NCBI GenBank assembly: GCA_025345505.1
Contig: JANVCC010000174.1
Location: 1,603,656 to 1,667,655, forward strand
Direction of reading: 5' to 3'
DNA: 64,000 nucleotides
Source of the DNA: Todiramphus chloris collaris
Lineage: Eukaryota; Chordata; Aves; Coraciiformes; Alcedinidae
Of the stretch, positions 1-14,778 are shown piece after piece (the stretch's first letter is position 1; every line of letters starts with the position of its first letter). Made by a program: the position numbers and the translations under genes. Under the pieces are notes generated by a model, which was given only the letters and a program-made list of their open reading frames with translations, made no database searches and was not told the origin of the DNA.

Positions 1-3000
1 GCAGGCTTTTAGGAGCTGAGGAATATTAGCACTAAGAAAGATCCAAAACGCAGAGAGTTTAAGAATCTCTGGGGATTTCATAGCAGCACAACTCAAGTGT
101 ATTTTGAAATACACATTACCCAGAGTACAAGAGCTCACTGCAGGAGGATTTCTTTAAGAAGCTCAGTATTTTCACAGCATGGAAGAAAACACAGGAAAAG
201 CTGGATCCACAGGCATTTCAGGGATAATCTGCACAGTTCATTTCAATGTTCTTTTACATGCACAAAGCCTGTAGACAGATTTTTGTTCTTACTGTGTACA
301 GACACTGAACCCCACCGTGACCTTCAACCAAGTTGTGTACTTTTTCTCCTTGGAACTTCCATGTAATACACAATGGCCCTATGATGAAGTTCACACAGAC
401 GTAAAAAGCCAGAATGAAAAATTGTCTGTGCATAATTCCTGTATTATAGCCCTGGTAAGACCCATCCAAAAAGCTGACCTCCAGCTTCTCTTTCAGCTCT
501 TGTAATCCTTAATTTTCTTTCCAGGTGAGTTAAGTAACACTTGAAAAATACCAGAATAAAGATTCTTTGAAAAAAACCCTGGTTTCTCTTCACGTCAGTA
601 CATCTGTAAATTTTATGCTCTTTCTTTTTCTCAGATCCTCTAATTCTTTCAATATGTGACCCACACAAGCACACTCCCCTCAATTAACAAAAGCTCTTCC
701 AGATACCTTTTGGGTTGTTGTTTTGTTGTCTGCTTTTTCTTTCCCAACAATAAACCAGCTTCCTATTCCTAAACCTTTGCCTGGAGGGAAGTAATACACA
801 ATGGATTCAGCTGTCATTTTAATAGTATGCAGAATGCCTGTAGTTTTTGTATTCCAAGGAGGGCAATTAATTTCTAGGCAAAGCTCTTGCTGCAGAAGTG
901 AATCCCTACTCCTTTCTTTTCAGTGCCACAGTGCTGGAAATACCGAAACCTATTTTTTCCAGCAGGTGTTTCCAACACCATCTGTGTAAGGACAGTAAAA
1001 AGGCATACTCTTGAGGGTATCGAAGTTAGATAAACCACCTTAGATTTACACATACCCGTCTGTACCTAAAGCAGCAACTCGCCTTTGGGAGAGATGCACT
1101 AATTATGACAAATGCAAATAAAATCTACAAGGAAAGAAGCTATACAAAGCTGGTGACAGTCTTCCCGGGGATGATTTACACCCTGATACCAGTCATCTTA
1201 AACAAAGGATGCTTACTTCTCACATACTCATGCCAGATAAGCTATGCTTTGAGAGATGGGGGATTCTTCCTTTCCTTCTGTAATAAATAAGAATTGTAAC
1301 ACCCACATTTCTTACCATTTCAGACATGAACTTAACATCATGTGGCAGCTAAATCTCTGAAAATGTGGTTACAGAATCCCCATGAAAACGCAATCGCTTC
1401 TCTACAAGACGCCGTGTCCCTGAGCTGGGCTGCTGTCCAAAATTACAGAGTGGAGAAAAGATCACTGTCTGGATTGCAAATAGCAACAGTTGCTACTCTA
1501 TTTCTTGTGGCCAACTCCGTTTCACTTGGATGCACCTTGTGCTGACATTCTTGCCCTATGAAAGCTGACAGACATGCAAAGCCAGTGAATAATATGCCTT
1601 GCACCAGTACAGTATCAAATGGCAAAAATGCCTGTGGCTTTGGATAGCAACACGGGCATCAACACATAACAAACTGGTAACCTAAGCGATTCCTTTCGCT
1701 TCCCTTCACTAGTTTTGCCCAAAGAGCACACACTCTTAAACAAGGTCTGAAAGTGAACACAGCTGCCCTGCCCCAAATTCAGTTCTCTCCTGTCAGTGTA
1801 TCCCAGGCTGCTACAGCCAGCACCTCTCCTGACAAAAAGCATGCTGCTGCTTCAATCGTTTTAACGCAAACTCCCGTTTAACTTGTGTTAAACTGGCTGG
1901 GGAAAGGGAGGAGCAACGGCCTCTGCTGGGCCCTGCACCCTGGACGTTGCCCTGCAAACGGGCACGCGGCCTGGCAGGCTGTGAAGGCAATCTAGACAAG
2001 AAGTCTTGCTACAGCTCTGCTGATCAAGAAACAGGTTTTTAAGCACCATCTGAAAACATGCACTGGTTACCCGAATGTCACATTGCTGCAGTTTTACTCC
2101 AAGGCACCAATGCAATCACAAAGGAGAGCTTTGATCTCACCTATTTACCTCAGGGCATGACTGATTTGTCTCCTCTCAGAATCAACAGTGAAATAGCAAT
2201 TATTCATCATTTTTTCTTTTCCATTTTTATACTGTGGTACACAAGCAAAAAAGGACATTTCTCTTGGCCAAGGCAGTACTACACTTGGTCTCTCCCAAGG
2301 AAACAAGAGTTAAATTGCCTTCTAAGATTCCGCTGTGTTAGAAACAGAAAAAGGGACAAGCAGCACAAATTTCAGTATTATTCAATATTAAGCTAGATGC
2401 AAATACACACACTTCCCATCAATTGTTTTAAAAAAACCCGAAACCAACAACTAAAAATCTCAAGGAAGGGTTCACCACTTCTAAAAAGCAAGCAAAGCAG
2501 CCAAATGTTTAATCAGAAGAATAGCTAGTCCTTCCACCCAGCTCACTGTGCATAAAGGCACTTTGGCCACCCATGAAAGACAAGATCTCTGGCTCTGCAA
2601 CAGACTCTGTGTCTGGAAAGGCACTGCAAGCTCACAATTAAAGCTTCACCCTACTTGCTTCAAGCTTAAATTTGATCTATTGCATTTGTGACGAGTGAAG
2701 TTCAGGCTCTGTAGTTTATGGAAGTGGTTCCACTCTGCCCTATTTCCCCCCCCCAATGCCACTTTCTTATTTACTTAAACAGGGTTTCCTCAGCTCCTTC
2801 ACGCTGCGCCCAGGTCACTATTTTGAAGACTACTTTTTAGGATGCATGTTTTTGCAAAGCATTATCTTGAGAGGCATATCAGGAAAGGGAGATTAACGTG
2901 CAAGAAGGCAGCTCTGTCAGAGGTTGGGAATGCAGCTGTCCAGCCAAAACCTTCCACTGCAGCAGGAACAGGTCAGAGAAAACCTCCTGGCTGCCAGGAA

Positions 3001-6000
3001 CTCTGCATGCTGTCCCTTACTGCTGGGATTCAGTCACAGCCCTTTCACTCAGCTTCCAGTTCAAGCCTCAAGTCTATTTATCCCCATTCCTCCTTCGTAC
3101 AGACTCCACATCCTCCATTTTCAGAATAACTGGTATAACAGATTTCTGAGTCTGTCTACAAATGAATCCAGAAGAGCTGACTGATTGAGAAAATCTAAGA
3201 TTACGACCTCAGTGGATTTCAATTGGACTGAAACCCTCTTCATTTGGAACACTGTGCACCAAGAGGGTATCTACCAGCATCAGTCATATCTGATATGGTC
3301 CCAGTTTGAAACAAGTGATCAGGTCCACAACAATGTGAGATAAGACACCTGAAAGAAGATGCTGAGGCAGCTAAGAAACCACAAACTCAAAAGGAAGTAA
3401 CTGACCTAACTGGAAGCTGTTTATTGCACCAAGCACCTTCGTTAGAGGGACAAGCAAATCCATGAAAGCTAGCTACTTTTAAAGGAAGCTAATGGCTATT
3501 TCTGAAGAAATTAAAAGACTTCTTACAGCACAGGTAAGCTTTATCCTGAAAGTTCATACAACAAATTGGAGAAAAAAAAAACCAAAACCAAACCAGGAGT
3601 GATCATGTAGATATTAGACTGAGTGGGCAACACTGATTTCATGTACCATGTTATTCAACAACTGTGTTCTCAGCTGAACAAGGAAACAAACAGATTTTTA
3701 AAAGAGGACTGTTGCCAGTGTCTCCAATCCCCACAAGAACACTAAAAGCTTTTCAGTTATTTTGTTTGGGTTTTTTTAAACCATGCAAGGCCAAGATGAA
3801 TTGTAATAGTAAATCATGAAATAGGTCATCATCTATCTCCTCTCACCACAGCAGACTCACGGCATGGTACGCAAGCTAATGGTTTAATTACAGAGCCTCA
3901 GGAAATGAAAAAGGCAGTAAGGCAGAATATCACAGCAGGAACACATTAATGGCCTTTTTATCTTACAGGATAAATTTGTTTATCTGCTATTTCAAAGGTC
4001 CAATGTGGCAATTAACTCTTCTGTTTGCAAACTGACACTATGGCTTTGTGCTGCAGCTATAATTAGGTACCACCAGCACGGCACCGTAGCAACTTTGAAT
4101 GTTGGAGTTAGCCTGAGCATCTGGTTTCTCAGAAACTCAATCCCTTTTTCAGGCCCCTTGCCTCACCAGCAGCCAATTTTTTAGGTCATGTGGAATCCTT
4201 CGGCTTTCCACAAGTTCAGGTTTCTGCATCAAACAGAAACTGGAAGAGGTATTTCACAAAATGCCCATCTCCCATATGACTGCTACAGAAAAAGGTGGCT
4301 GAGGGAGATACATGCCCGTATTATTCCTTTCCTTTATGTGAATTACTCATTTCCAGCAATTTTGAACAATATCCTTCACCTTAAGACATAATATTTACAG
4401 CAGTTTTCAACCTTGGTAAGCAAATAGATTAAGTAGAAGTAATTACATGTCATAAATTGATATAAAATCCAGATAAAAGTGCACTGTGTGAACAGCTATG
4501 CAGCACTACCATCTAATTTGAAGCAGTTTATTTAACACCCACTGCCATCCCAACCTAGAGACACAGCTTGCACTTTAAAAGCTCATTTCTCCTTACAGTT
4601 ATATCACAAGCTATATAATATAGAGCTGCTTCATGCCATCCAAGGTGCCTCTAAGCAAGATAATCCACGTATTTTCTGAAGCTCAAATGATTTAAACAAC
4701 TCCTTTTAGCTGCCTAGCTGTTTAAGTTTGGTGAGGGTTTTTTGATATTTCTAACTACCAACGTATGAGTTTTATATAAAATTGACCCAAAGGTAAGGAA
4801 ATCAACAGCTTTAAAAAAAATTTCTTCACACTAAATCATCTAGGATTTTCTATCATTACCCAAGACCCACATACTTCAACTAATTAGTCCTTGTACAGAA
4901 GAAATATATAGTAGGAGCAGTACAGCCCAATAAAAGATAAGAAGGCAGGAGCACGATCAATGAAGGAATTACAATTTTAGATGTGCTGCATCAACAGTAA
5001 CAAACCAGTCTCCACAAAATGCTTGGATTTTAACATGCCCTTACTTAAAAAGGCAACTTCACTTCTTGGCATAAGATACTTCCACAGTCCATCCTACTTG
5101 TTCCTTAATTAACATTTTTCATCCCATCTACCATCTGCTTTATCAGCTAGCACAAAAATAACATACACTTTCAACCTTTCAAATATACGAGATCAAATTC
5201 CTTGCTAGCTTTTAATTTTAGCAAAACCTGTGAGCAAACTTTGGAGGACTTCACCATAGAAACACCACCTATTTATTTTGTAATACGTATCATTCTGTGT
5301 TCCTATGGTCATTCTGAACATCTATACTTTTTTGCATTATGTTCCAATCTTGAGTTACTGAAGCTGAAATTCAAAAAGCACACCTCTAACATACTTTATT
5401 TTGCAATTACAAGCTGAGTGAGGAGCATAACAGAGAACTGATGCAAAGCTACGGTCTTCGAGGATACTTTCAACTGGAAGCAACATTGTCTTTCTTCTCA
5501 TCCCTTCCTAAACACACAAACACATTCCCACTTCAAGCCATCATTTCTGGACTGACACTTCCATTCTCCATTAAAACAAACCAAGTAAAGAGACTGTGAG
5601 AAATGTAACAGAGATTAAGAAAATTTTGAAAAGGAAAAAAATAGCAGGGCAGTTTAGCCAAGATCAGGCCCCTCATTCCATTCCCATCTACTCCGCCACG
5701 TTAAATATTTTTCAGGCACAAAGAATGACCAAAACTACTTCTTAACCACTTAATCTCCTGTCAGGTTATGACACTGAATTTGCAGTTTCTGTTTTCATCC
5801 CAGTCAGCGCTGCTTCTCAGCATCTCACACGTTTTGCAGATGAGACATTATCTGCAGTTCAGTGGCTAAGGATACAAGCAATTCTTTCTAACAAACCACC
5901 GGAACAGAGAGACAGAGCAAAGCAGACAAGAGGTAAGAACCGAAGGGGTTCTCTTATCCCTCATTTCAAGTCAAGTCCCTGGATTCAAGAGCTCCTCCTC

Positions 6001-9000
6001 TGCTAGCAATCACAGTCAGATGACAGGGCACTCTGCCATCAGACATGCCACACACACATGAGTCACTGCAGGGTGCTCCAGTGAAGAACGGGCTAACTGC
6101 AGTTTGCCCTTCAGATAAACACCAGCAGACAGAATTAACTTGGGCTAAATCCTGGGATTAGCTGATATACAGCCTGTGCTGGGGGGGAGGCAGACTGATA
6201 GATTATTTTAAAAATACAAAGGAAACTATCGATTGCCAATCAGAAATAAAACCCAATAATGGTGAAAGTCAGGTATGGAACCGGGGAAACTGAACTTCCA
6301 CCGTGTGCACAAAGCAGCCTGTTTTCTGTCGTTCACATCTCCCATGCCCGTATTGCGACCACGTCTGCCACTGCTGAAGGCACAAAGGCTCTTGAATTTC
6401 TACATATTAAATAAAATTAGGTTTCATCTCAGGAAAGAGGCTTCACACCAGCCTCGATAACTCTCCCCCTAGCAGCAGTAACCTACGCATCCCCACCAAA
6501 TGCCAGCAGATATTTTAAGAGATAACAGCTAGCAAAAAAAAAAAAAACAGTGTCCTGTCTTCAGTTTCATTCTCATTAGTCACTGGTAAAGGAACAGGCA
6601 GAATTATTTAAAAAACATGCTAGTCTAGACAGAACTTGGGAAAGGGTAACATTCACTGAAGCAAAAACCAAATAATTCACCTCTAGGCCTTCTTCAAAGC
6701 CCATCTGAAGCAATATGCACAGCAGCTTTATTTTATGATGCCTGAATAATCAATTTAACCAATATAAAAGATCTAGGGCTTTCAGAAGTGACTCAAGAGG
6801 ACCACACTAACATCAAACATACAGTCTCTTAAAACATGCGGGTCTGGAAAAATCTCTCTGTGCCATCTGTAGACTGGAATGACAACAATGAGAACACGGT
6901 TGTTAGCGAGAGCAGGGTGGAGCAGGCATTCTTTATTTGCTGGAACGAGAAACACGTTCCCAAAGACACGTTTAATACAGGCCTCCATCCTGGGCATACG
7001 TTGCAATCAGATATATGGCTATACTGTTTTTGTAAGACAGACTTTCAAGGTTGTTATTATAAGAGATAAATGAAGGGAAATGGACACTTCCAGCTTGTAA
7101 AGCAGAGCTTGCTTTTCAAAGCATTGTTCGCATTTTTCAAACCATTAAAAGGGAAGGAAACCAAGCAGGAGCTAAGAACAGCTCATTTGGAATTCAACCG
7201 GATTCTCTCCCCACTGTGGAATTCCAGCCTGTACTGGGAGAAAGGTTGGATGGGGGAGGGAGTTCGGCTCAACAGCACCAGAGCAAGGCAAGTGCTTGCT
7301 CACAGAAGCTGCTAGAAAGCCGCTCTCATCCTCAGCTGCTGTGACAGATCCAATGCTATAAATACCACGGTCCAGCTGGTGCTCCCAGAGAGCAGCATGC
7401 CAGCAGGCTCTGCACCAAGAGGGAGCCAGTCGAACCATCCTGTTCTACCTCTCCGGAACGCCGAGCCAGAACCATTCCGAAACTTCCACTGCCAACCAGT
7501 CACCTGAAAACATCCTGCTGCAGAAGATGCACATCAGGTCGAGTTGGCTAAGGGCTTGGAGTTGAGCTGAATTCTTTCTGCTTCATGGCAGGTAAAAGAG
7601 TATCTCCCTTCACCCCCTGCTTTCACGTGACTACACCTCCTCCAAGAGCCAGTGGCCTTCTCAAAGGCCATTCTGACCTTCAGACCCATGCCAGCACTAC
7701 ATGGAGAGGACATCGTGTAGCACCGGGATCGCGGGGAGTCAGTTCTGCCAGCCGCAGTATCTGAAAGGATTCACGTAGCAAAAATATCCAATTCTTCAAG
7801 CAGTTCCCATTGACAATTCACATTTTCTTTACTTCTACTTCCATACCGAAAGGTGGCACGTTATTTAAGCATTTGATGAATCATGTCTATAGGCCTAGTT
7901 CTGTGTCAGTGGGCACTGATTCTGAAGGGGCAGCATTTCACAGCATTACTTACCACTGCCAAAAAACTTTTCTGGGTTCCTTAGTAGTGTTCTCTCTCTC
8001 TACTGTAGTTCTAGACTAACAGTAACAGTTTTTTAAACGTACTCCAACCTCATTCAACATCAGCTGAACATCCCAGCCATCCCACGGTCTCGCTCCTGGC
8101 CCATTATTTGTACTTCTAACATTTTAAAAAAAAAAAAATCATTAAATGTTCATCTTCTCCCACCTCCCTGAAGTCATCTTCCAAGATGACTTTTTTTTTT
8201 AACAGTGTACAGAATTAACACTTCTCAAGCTATCTTTACACAATCATGAGAAAGACTTTAGAAGGGAAAACCAGCACCTAAAAAAAATCCTTTTTTTTTT
8301 TCTTTGTCAAAAAGAATATCCAAGACTTGTAACAGAATGTATGAACTGTGAGTACTGTAGGACATTCAGAGACAGTGATGAAGGCAGACTTATGGACAAG
8401 CAACAGAAATCCCTAACCCTGAAAAACAAAGAGCTCTGGTGTTCATACAGGGAGTCTTTTCTTGCTGCCTGCCCACTCCCAGAATGATCCAGTATTATCA
8501 GAAAAAATCTAAAGCAGCAGGAACCACACCCCATCAAACTCCACTCCTAGAAGAACTATTTAAAGAGCATTGCAAAAGAAAGGACAAAGCAATTAAGTAG
8601 GACAACTACAGTGAACACTTTTGCTTGCCTTTTTTACCCATGTAACCTATGCTACATAAATTCCCACCACTTTACTACTGACTTACTCAGGGTATCACTG
8701 AGTACAAGTCAGATCCTTATAAAGGCTTTTCTCATCAGCAATTTACACCAAAGAGTATTTCCATGATACAAATTCCTCCGTGAAACTATCCAAACTATGC
8801 TTACAGAATACTTCCTGCTGCAGAGCAACAAACCCCCCAAACTTACTCTTCTCCCAAAAGCAAGCACACATGATAGGGTTTCTTTTCATTCAGTGTCTTC
8901 ATTAAGAAAACAGTTAAAAATTAGATCAAAGAAAAACATCAGCAAACCATACTGATTCGGGGTTTTTTTACCCTCTTTAGGATTAAGCTTCTTTGAAAGA

Positions 9001-12000
9001 TGTTACTATTTTTCAGAGCTACATAATAGTGAAAAAGGCAAAACATAACAATATCCCCATCAATTCACCCCAATAAAGTACTGGCTGAACTACAGATGAG
9101 GGCACCTTGCCCTGTGAACCTTTCACTAATTCTGACTTTTGCATTATTTTTCAAATACCCACAAGTTTAGTATTATATTTTAAATACCAGTAATTTAGAC
9201 AAATACCCCATAAATCAAAGGCCTTTTAAGTTAAGTCCTCCTCTCCCACCCATTTTTAATTTGCTCCAGAACAACTGTATAAAGCAGGACACATCTTAAA
9301 AGGGAAGATAAAAAAGAGGAAATCCAAACAGAAAAAGACAACAAATCAGATGTTTCTCTACTCGTTTTTTATTCCATTTAAATATTTAGGTTTAGATCAG
9401 AGGTTTGTAAATCTTTAGAGAGTTAAAAAAAAAAACACCATAAAAAGAAAAATATTTTTTGTCTCAACCTCCACAAATTATCTCCAGAAAGCCTCGCAAA
9501 GTTTTTCTGATGCCAAGGATTCCTGCTTGAGAACCTAACCCCATATGTCTACAGCAGCAGCTGTGACTATTGTCACTGGCAGATGGGACCTCTCCACTGT
9601 GCCTATTTTCATGAAACATCTAATACCTTAAGCAGCCCACAAAAGAACCTTCCAACATTACCAAGCCACAGGGACTATCACGGAGATAAAATCAAAATAG
9701 GTAATTTTCAGTCCTAACCTGAGGATCCAGTTGCACTCCTGTCTTTGAAGATAACCCAGGCTGTCAAGGCCCATTTCTACATGAATGTGGTTTCTGGCAA
9801 ACCAGAAAATACAATAATCTCAGATGAACTACAGCTCGAGAACTTTGTTTTACTCCGTTCATGGCAACCACAAGATGCTAAAACCTATTTGCATTCATCT
9901 ACTGCACAATTAATGTCAGATCAATTGTAGAGGAGATATTCCAAGTAGAATCATTCCTTATTTACCATTCAGCTTTTTAAAGAATGAGCTAGCTGAACTC
10001 TTTGCTAGTGATGGATATCTAAATGCTTTCTTGAGCTACTAGCTTGAACCTCTGCTTCATTTTCATTTGGTTTTATTTATTTACAGATGAGATTATCAAA
10101 TCACTTCCATCAAAAAAGGCCCAAACCAACCAACCAATAACAAAACGCCAACCCAAACAGAAAACCCAAAACACTAGGGAAGTTTTTAGGCATGGAATAG
10201 CTTAGCTTTTCATTTCAATAATCCAAGGCAGCAGCTGCCAAGCTTCTTTATATCTGTTACATTTCAAAGCCTGATACAAGAATGAGCACAAGAACTACTG
10301 ACACACAAAACACTCGGAGCTGCAGCTCACCTTTTGTCCCATGTATTACACACCAGAATCTTTCCCCACTCACCACAAAATGAGTAATTAATGAAGTGGA
10401 CAGGCAATAGGTAATTAATACATTATGGGTAAGATGCATTGGTGTAAATCATCCTGAACAAAATGTGAAAAAGCAGGAGTTAAAGACAACACGTATTCAA
10501 TCAAGATCTGCTGACAACAACGAGCCATTCTTGAGTTATGCATTGCAAAAAGCTGCTTGTGAGTTTGACCCAGAGCACGAGAAACCATCTATCCAGGAAC
10601 TTCAAGAAAATACTAAAGATAAAACTTCACATTTATTTAAAGACTGACAGAATTAAACAAAGTTATCTCAGAGGAAAAGACTGAAGTGTTATTTTAGAAC
10701 TTTGAAAACCAATCTTTATGTTTCTTCAGATCATATCTAAGTGATAATAAAAAACAATAATGTTATTTTCTTAAATGAATCCCCCAAAGTTACTGTTCTG
10801 GTAGGGTTTTTTAATGACTAATTTGATGGTGACTTGGCCTCTTCTTTAAAAAGTGTTTTGCATTCCAAAATTAACTTCAGAAGTAGGATTTTGCAGCTTC
10901 TAACTTCTGCCTTTAGGAATTCCTCTATTATCTTCTCCTACCCCCACTTCTCCCATTTCCACTGAAGAACTTCTGGCAGTATCATTCACATGGTTACCAT
11001 CTGCAATTTGATATGATCTGAGCAGCACAGGCCTTCTGCCAAAATGCCAGCCCCTTAATGCAGTCAGCACACGTGACTTCAGCAGAACTGCATTTTTGCA
11101 GCGTACTTTTAAAACTGAGCACTGAGAATTCTTGAAGTGCAAGACACTGTTATTATGGCCTCTGCAACCACAAAGGGGAAAAGAAATACTCAATCTTGTC
11201 ATCTTAGCACAGGTGACCAAAAAAAGACACATACAGTATGCTTCAAGTACAGATGTCAGAATTCCCGTATTTTTGCATCCTCCTGACAGAAAAATAGAAG
11301 TCCCAATTACTCACAGAAATTGCCCTTAGCTCTGTGGGTTGAAGGCCTCTGTAGGAACGTTTTTTCTGAGACTAAGACATATATAGAGCTGTTTACAGCT
11401 CTGTGTTTGTTTCTTTTTTTTAAGACTGAGCAATTACAAAGATGGAGACCTACCCTGGAACTTGATCAATGGCCTTGATCTTCTACAAGGAAATGACATA
11501 AAAGCCAGATAGGATAACAAATCAATCCTGGAGGAGACCAAGTCCACTGCAAAGTTATACTTGTTTTGCTTCTAAGGCAAAGGCAAACCACGTAGCAAAA
11601 TTAGAGAGTAAGATTCTAACCCAGGAGGATTTTGTTGTTTGGCTGGCACGCCCACCACGAAGGACCAACTATCCCAAGAGCTGTAAACAGCCAAATTCAC
11701 ACAAAAAGTGACAAACAAAAGCAGCTTGTCAGGAAACAACCCCGGTGGCATTCCAGCTTCAAAAATATACTTCACTATGAGTGTCAAAACCCACTCCTTT
11801 TACATACATTCATTAAAAAAACCCAACAAACCAACAGCAATGGAGTACCTGTGACACATGTTATCCCCACACTGTTTTCCACAAAGTAATCCTAAGCCCT
11901 GTGCCTCAGTTTCATTATAATGCAGTCTCTGCCTGTATCAGCCAATACAGTCACAAAACTCAGGACTCGGGCAGAGCTTAAACCCAGAATCCACAAAGGA

Positions 12001-14591
12001 TTCGTAGCACAGTCACCACATAAAGAATTAAAGTTCAAGTAACAGGCAAAATCCCTTCTTAGCTTTCAGACTTCAGTGTCTCATCAATCCTCTTCATCAC
12101 AATAGTCCATTAGACTTTAATTCCTAGATAAAAGAACTTTAACTGCCTCAGAGGCTTAAAATAGTCTCCACCTAACATACCACCAGCCTCTCAGATTTGC
12201 CTCTTGTCAACTTGATTAGTGCAATAATGAAAAAAAAATACCCTCAGAAGCAACATATATAAGGCTTGACCATTTCACAGGCACATTTGAAGGCATGAAG
12301 CAGGAACTCCATAGGCTGGAATTACTCCTGAATTCCCTTTATTTTGAAATACCTGCACCAGATATGAGAGTCACAGACATTAATGTCACCTTCTGTAGTC
12401 AGCTTTTAGCCACCAAGGTCAGACCTTAATAATCAGTTCCATAAGGTAACTGCAAGCCTGCAAAGACTGAGGGATCATGAAAAAGAAAGAGTCCTTGGCA
12501 GAAACAGCAAAAGTACCTATGCCCCAAAATCTACCACAAAGCCTAAGGAGAATACCAGAAGAACTTCAGCTTGAAGCTACATGTGTCAAGCAGCTTTGCC
12601 AGGAAGAGTCTCTGAAAAGAGGATTTCTGCTCAGGTTTTTTCCCCACCAAACAATGCCTTATTCATGTTTTTTATTTCATGATCCTCTTCTGTTCAACAA
12701 GTTTCCTCTGTCCATTGCTTTCTTTTGTATTTCTCCTCTAAGAGGGGAAAAAAAAAAAAAAACCCCGAGATTGTAAGAATGTTTAACTATCACAACTGAT
12801 GATGATTCCTTTCCCAAAGTGTGTAATGGCTCCTCTTGATGACTTAAACCTGACCATCTGTCATATCACCCATCTTGTATCAGAGCCATAGGACTCAAAC
12901 AGAAGGCTACAGATGACAACATTTCCAGAGAATAAAATATAGCAAAAACTGTAAATAAGTTTCCAACTAGATAAAACAGAAAGCAATTTTCTCCTACTGA
13001 AAGCTGATGCAGTTTCTTGAAAACGTTTAGTGTCTTTGCAGTGCAGCTCTAACATTCAGAAACAGAGCCAATGGCTTTTGTCTACACCACATTTCAAACT
13101 TAAGTCAGATTGACAGAGATTGACTGGTTGCCCTTGCTGTTGTACACCAAACAAACTGTTTCCACAGGCTCCTGGAGTTCAAAAATCTTAAGTATCTAAA
13201 ATTATGGTGGTTGTGTCATGACAGCAACAAGAAAACCTATGACAGTGGCACCCAGTGGTGCTGCTGTGGCTAACAGCTTGGTGACATTTCCATAACAAAT
13301 GCCATCTACTGAAGTCTACAGTTCTTCCATTCCACACCGGTTTCATGTGTAAGTTGGCACGCAACATCAGGATACAAGCACCTGTTTCTACTTGAGATGT
13401 CTTCTGACTATTCCCCCTGCCTGTTTTAAATGGAAACTTTTAAATCCAAAAAAAAAAATTTCTTCCACATAAGGTCTGAAGAGAAGAATTTACTGCCCTG
13501 AACAGCAAGGTCTCTTCTGTATGATGCCTCTCTTTCAGTGAAGCCATAAACATTGTGTATCACTTAAGTGACCGCAGCCAGGACTTAAATTCCATTGCAG
13601 AAGCAGGAAGTACAACCCTGGCTAAAAAAGGGAGGACCCTGCATGAAACCTCCTTTGTATTAACAAGCATGAGTAAATACTCAAGTATTTAATACAAGTA
13701 CTCAAGAGAGCAAAGTAACTCAGTGCTCTCAGAGTGTGATTTCGACAGCTCCAGATGACTCTACTTGAATACCTAAAAGTGAAGAGCTATCATAAGAAGA
13801 GCTACACCATAATAGGTGTGGCTATCAGTCCACACATGACCAGCATCTCTGCAGCAAATGCTATCAATAATGCCTTGACCTTAAGAAGCATATTACAAAA
13901 AACACCTCAATAAAGAAAAAATTTAATCAATCGACACGTTGTGTGCCCATATTGTTTCCCATAGAAGAGCCTTCCCTTCCAAATTAGACCTGTAATAATT
14001 ATTTAAGAACGCTAACACTTCTAATTGGTTAGAAAATAAGATGATTTTATGTAGTGTTATTTTGCCATTGTTTAGACAACTAATCTGGAAAGCATAAAGC
14101 TTGACATCCTTTTCCCCTCAGCCTTCTCACTCAAGTTACGCTCCTAAACAAAGGCACAGACTGCAGAACAAGCACACCAAGAACTACAGCACCAGACCCA
14201 AGCAGGAATTACACCACAACTATCATATGGTGGTCTGCAACGTATCCCTCTATCTGTTGGTTCACGTGATATTCCCACCCACTGAAGTTAACAAGAAGGT
14301 TAAGGAGGTCTGCTCTTTGGTATTCTCATCTTTCCGTAAAATTCCCAACTCACCACAAGCAAACACCAAAAACAACTGTGTGAAAATCAGGATACTCGTG
14401 ATTTAGACTTTCTAGTCAAAGTCAGAGATAATCTAAGTAGTAATGACAGCTTCAGAAGAGAATATTCCCTTAAAAGGTAATTCTAGATGATATAATGTAC
14501 ACAGTACTCAATGCAGTCTGACAAAAAGAGGATTAAGCAGGGAGGGACAGGAGAGAGAAAGACTCCCTTAATGAGATCAAAGTGAACTTAC
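1..14591 (-). other. KIF1B: KIF1B intron 2 (partial, runs off the left edge)
   Basis: This stretch follows the splice donor of KIF1B exon 2 on the minus strand. I looked for the next KIF1B exon, which should continue the motor domain (the region that in mammals reads I-I-N-P-K then S-F-D-Y-S-Y-W), and did not find it on either strand. The intron is therefore at least 14.5 kb and its acceptor lies outside the window. The DNA is AT-rich with scattered A/T homopolymers (for example near 6534, 8126 and 12752) and short open frames that look random. An LTR-like stretch near 6830-7050 is discussed as a finding. I see no gene or RNA gene inside. Confidence 0.8.
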
Positions 14592-14697
14592 TGGTTGAAT
14601 TGCCTTGCATCTGGATGATACATTTGGATTCTTTGCTGGTTTCTCGGGAATTGAAGGGCCGGACCCGAACAGCCACCTTCACCGAAGCCCCCGACAT
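14592..14697 (-). CDS. KIF1B: Kinesin family member 1B, N-terminal coding segment (partial gene)
   Basis: KIF1B is a plus-end-directed kinesin-3 motor. In mammals its alpha form carries mitochondria and its beta form carries synaptic vesicle precursors along axonal microtubules. Only the first 35 codons plus one base are here. They begin [19 protein letters not shown], the first beta strand and R-V-R-P-F-N element shared by kinesin-3 motor domains, and continue to Q-M-Q-G-N-S-T before the intron. The P-loop and switch motifs lie in later exons outside the window. KIF1A and KIF1C start similarly; I chose KIF1B because UBE4B is its conserved upstream neighbour on the same strand and because the S-K-C-I-I-Q-M-Q stretch fits. 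The start is the first ATG of the conserved protein. Confidence 0.9.
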
Positions 14698-14778
14698 TCT
14701 GCTTGCTTGTAGTGCAGTCAAGAAATTGCTAATGAAGGGGTCAAGAGTGCTTCAAGCTACCCTTGGTGGTGGTGCTTT
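14592..14778 (-). other. KIF1B: KIF1B exon 2 (5' UTR end plus first coding segment)
   Basis: The exon is bounded on the minus strand by a good acceptor (a ttttctctttag tract ending at 14779) and a strong donor, gtaagt, beginning at 14591. It is 187 nt long: 81 nt of 5' UTR (14698-14778), then the start codon at 14697. The non-coding part shows that translation starts in the second exon and that a non-coding first exon lies upstream, consistent with the CpG island about 5.4 kb away. Confidence 0.88.

Noticed and set aside
12477-12776. 99-codon open frame on the plus strand inside KIF1B intron 2
   Set aside because: No recognisable domain, no start context or splice support, AT-rich composition like its surroundings.
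14592-14721. Upstream start of KIF1B eight codons before the conserved methionine
   Set aside because: That codon is TTG; the conserved kinesin start at 14697 is an ATG and matches the family.
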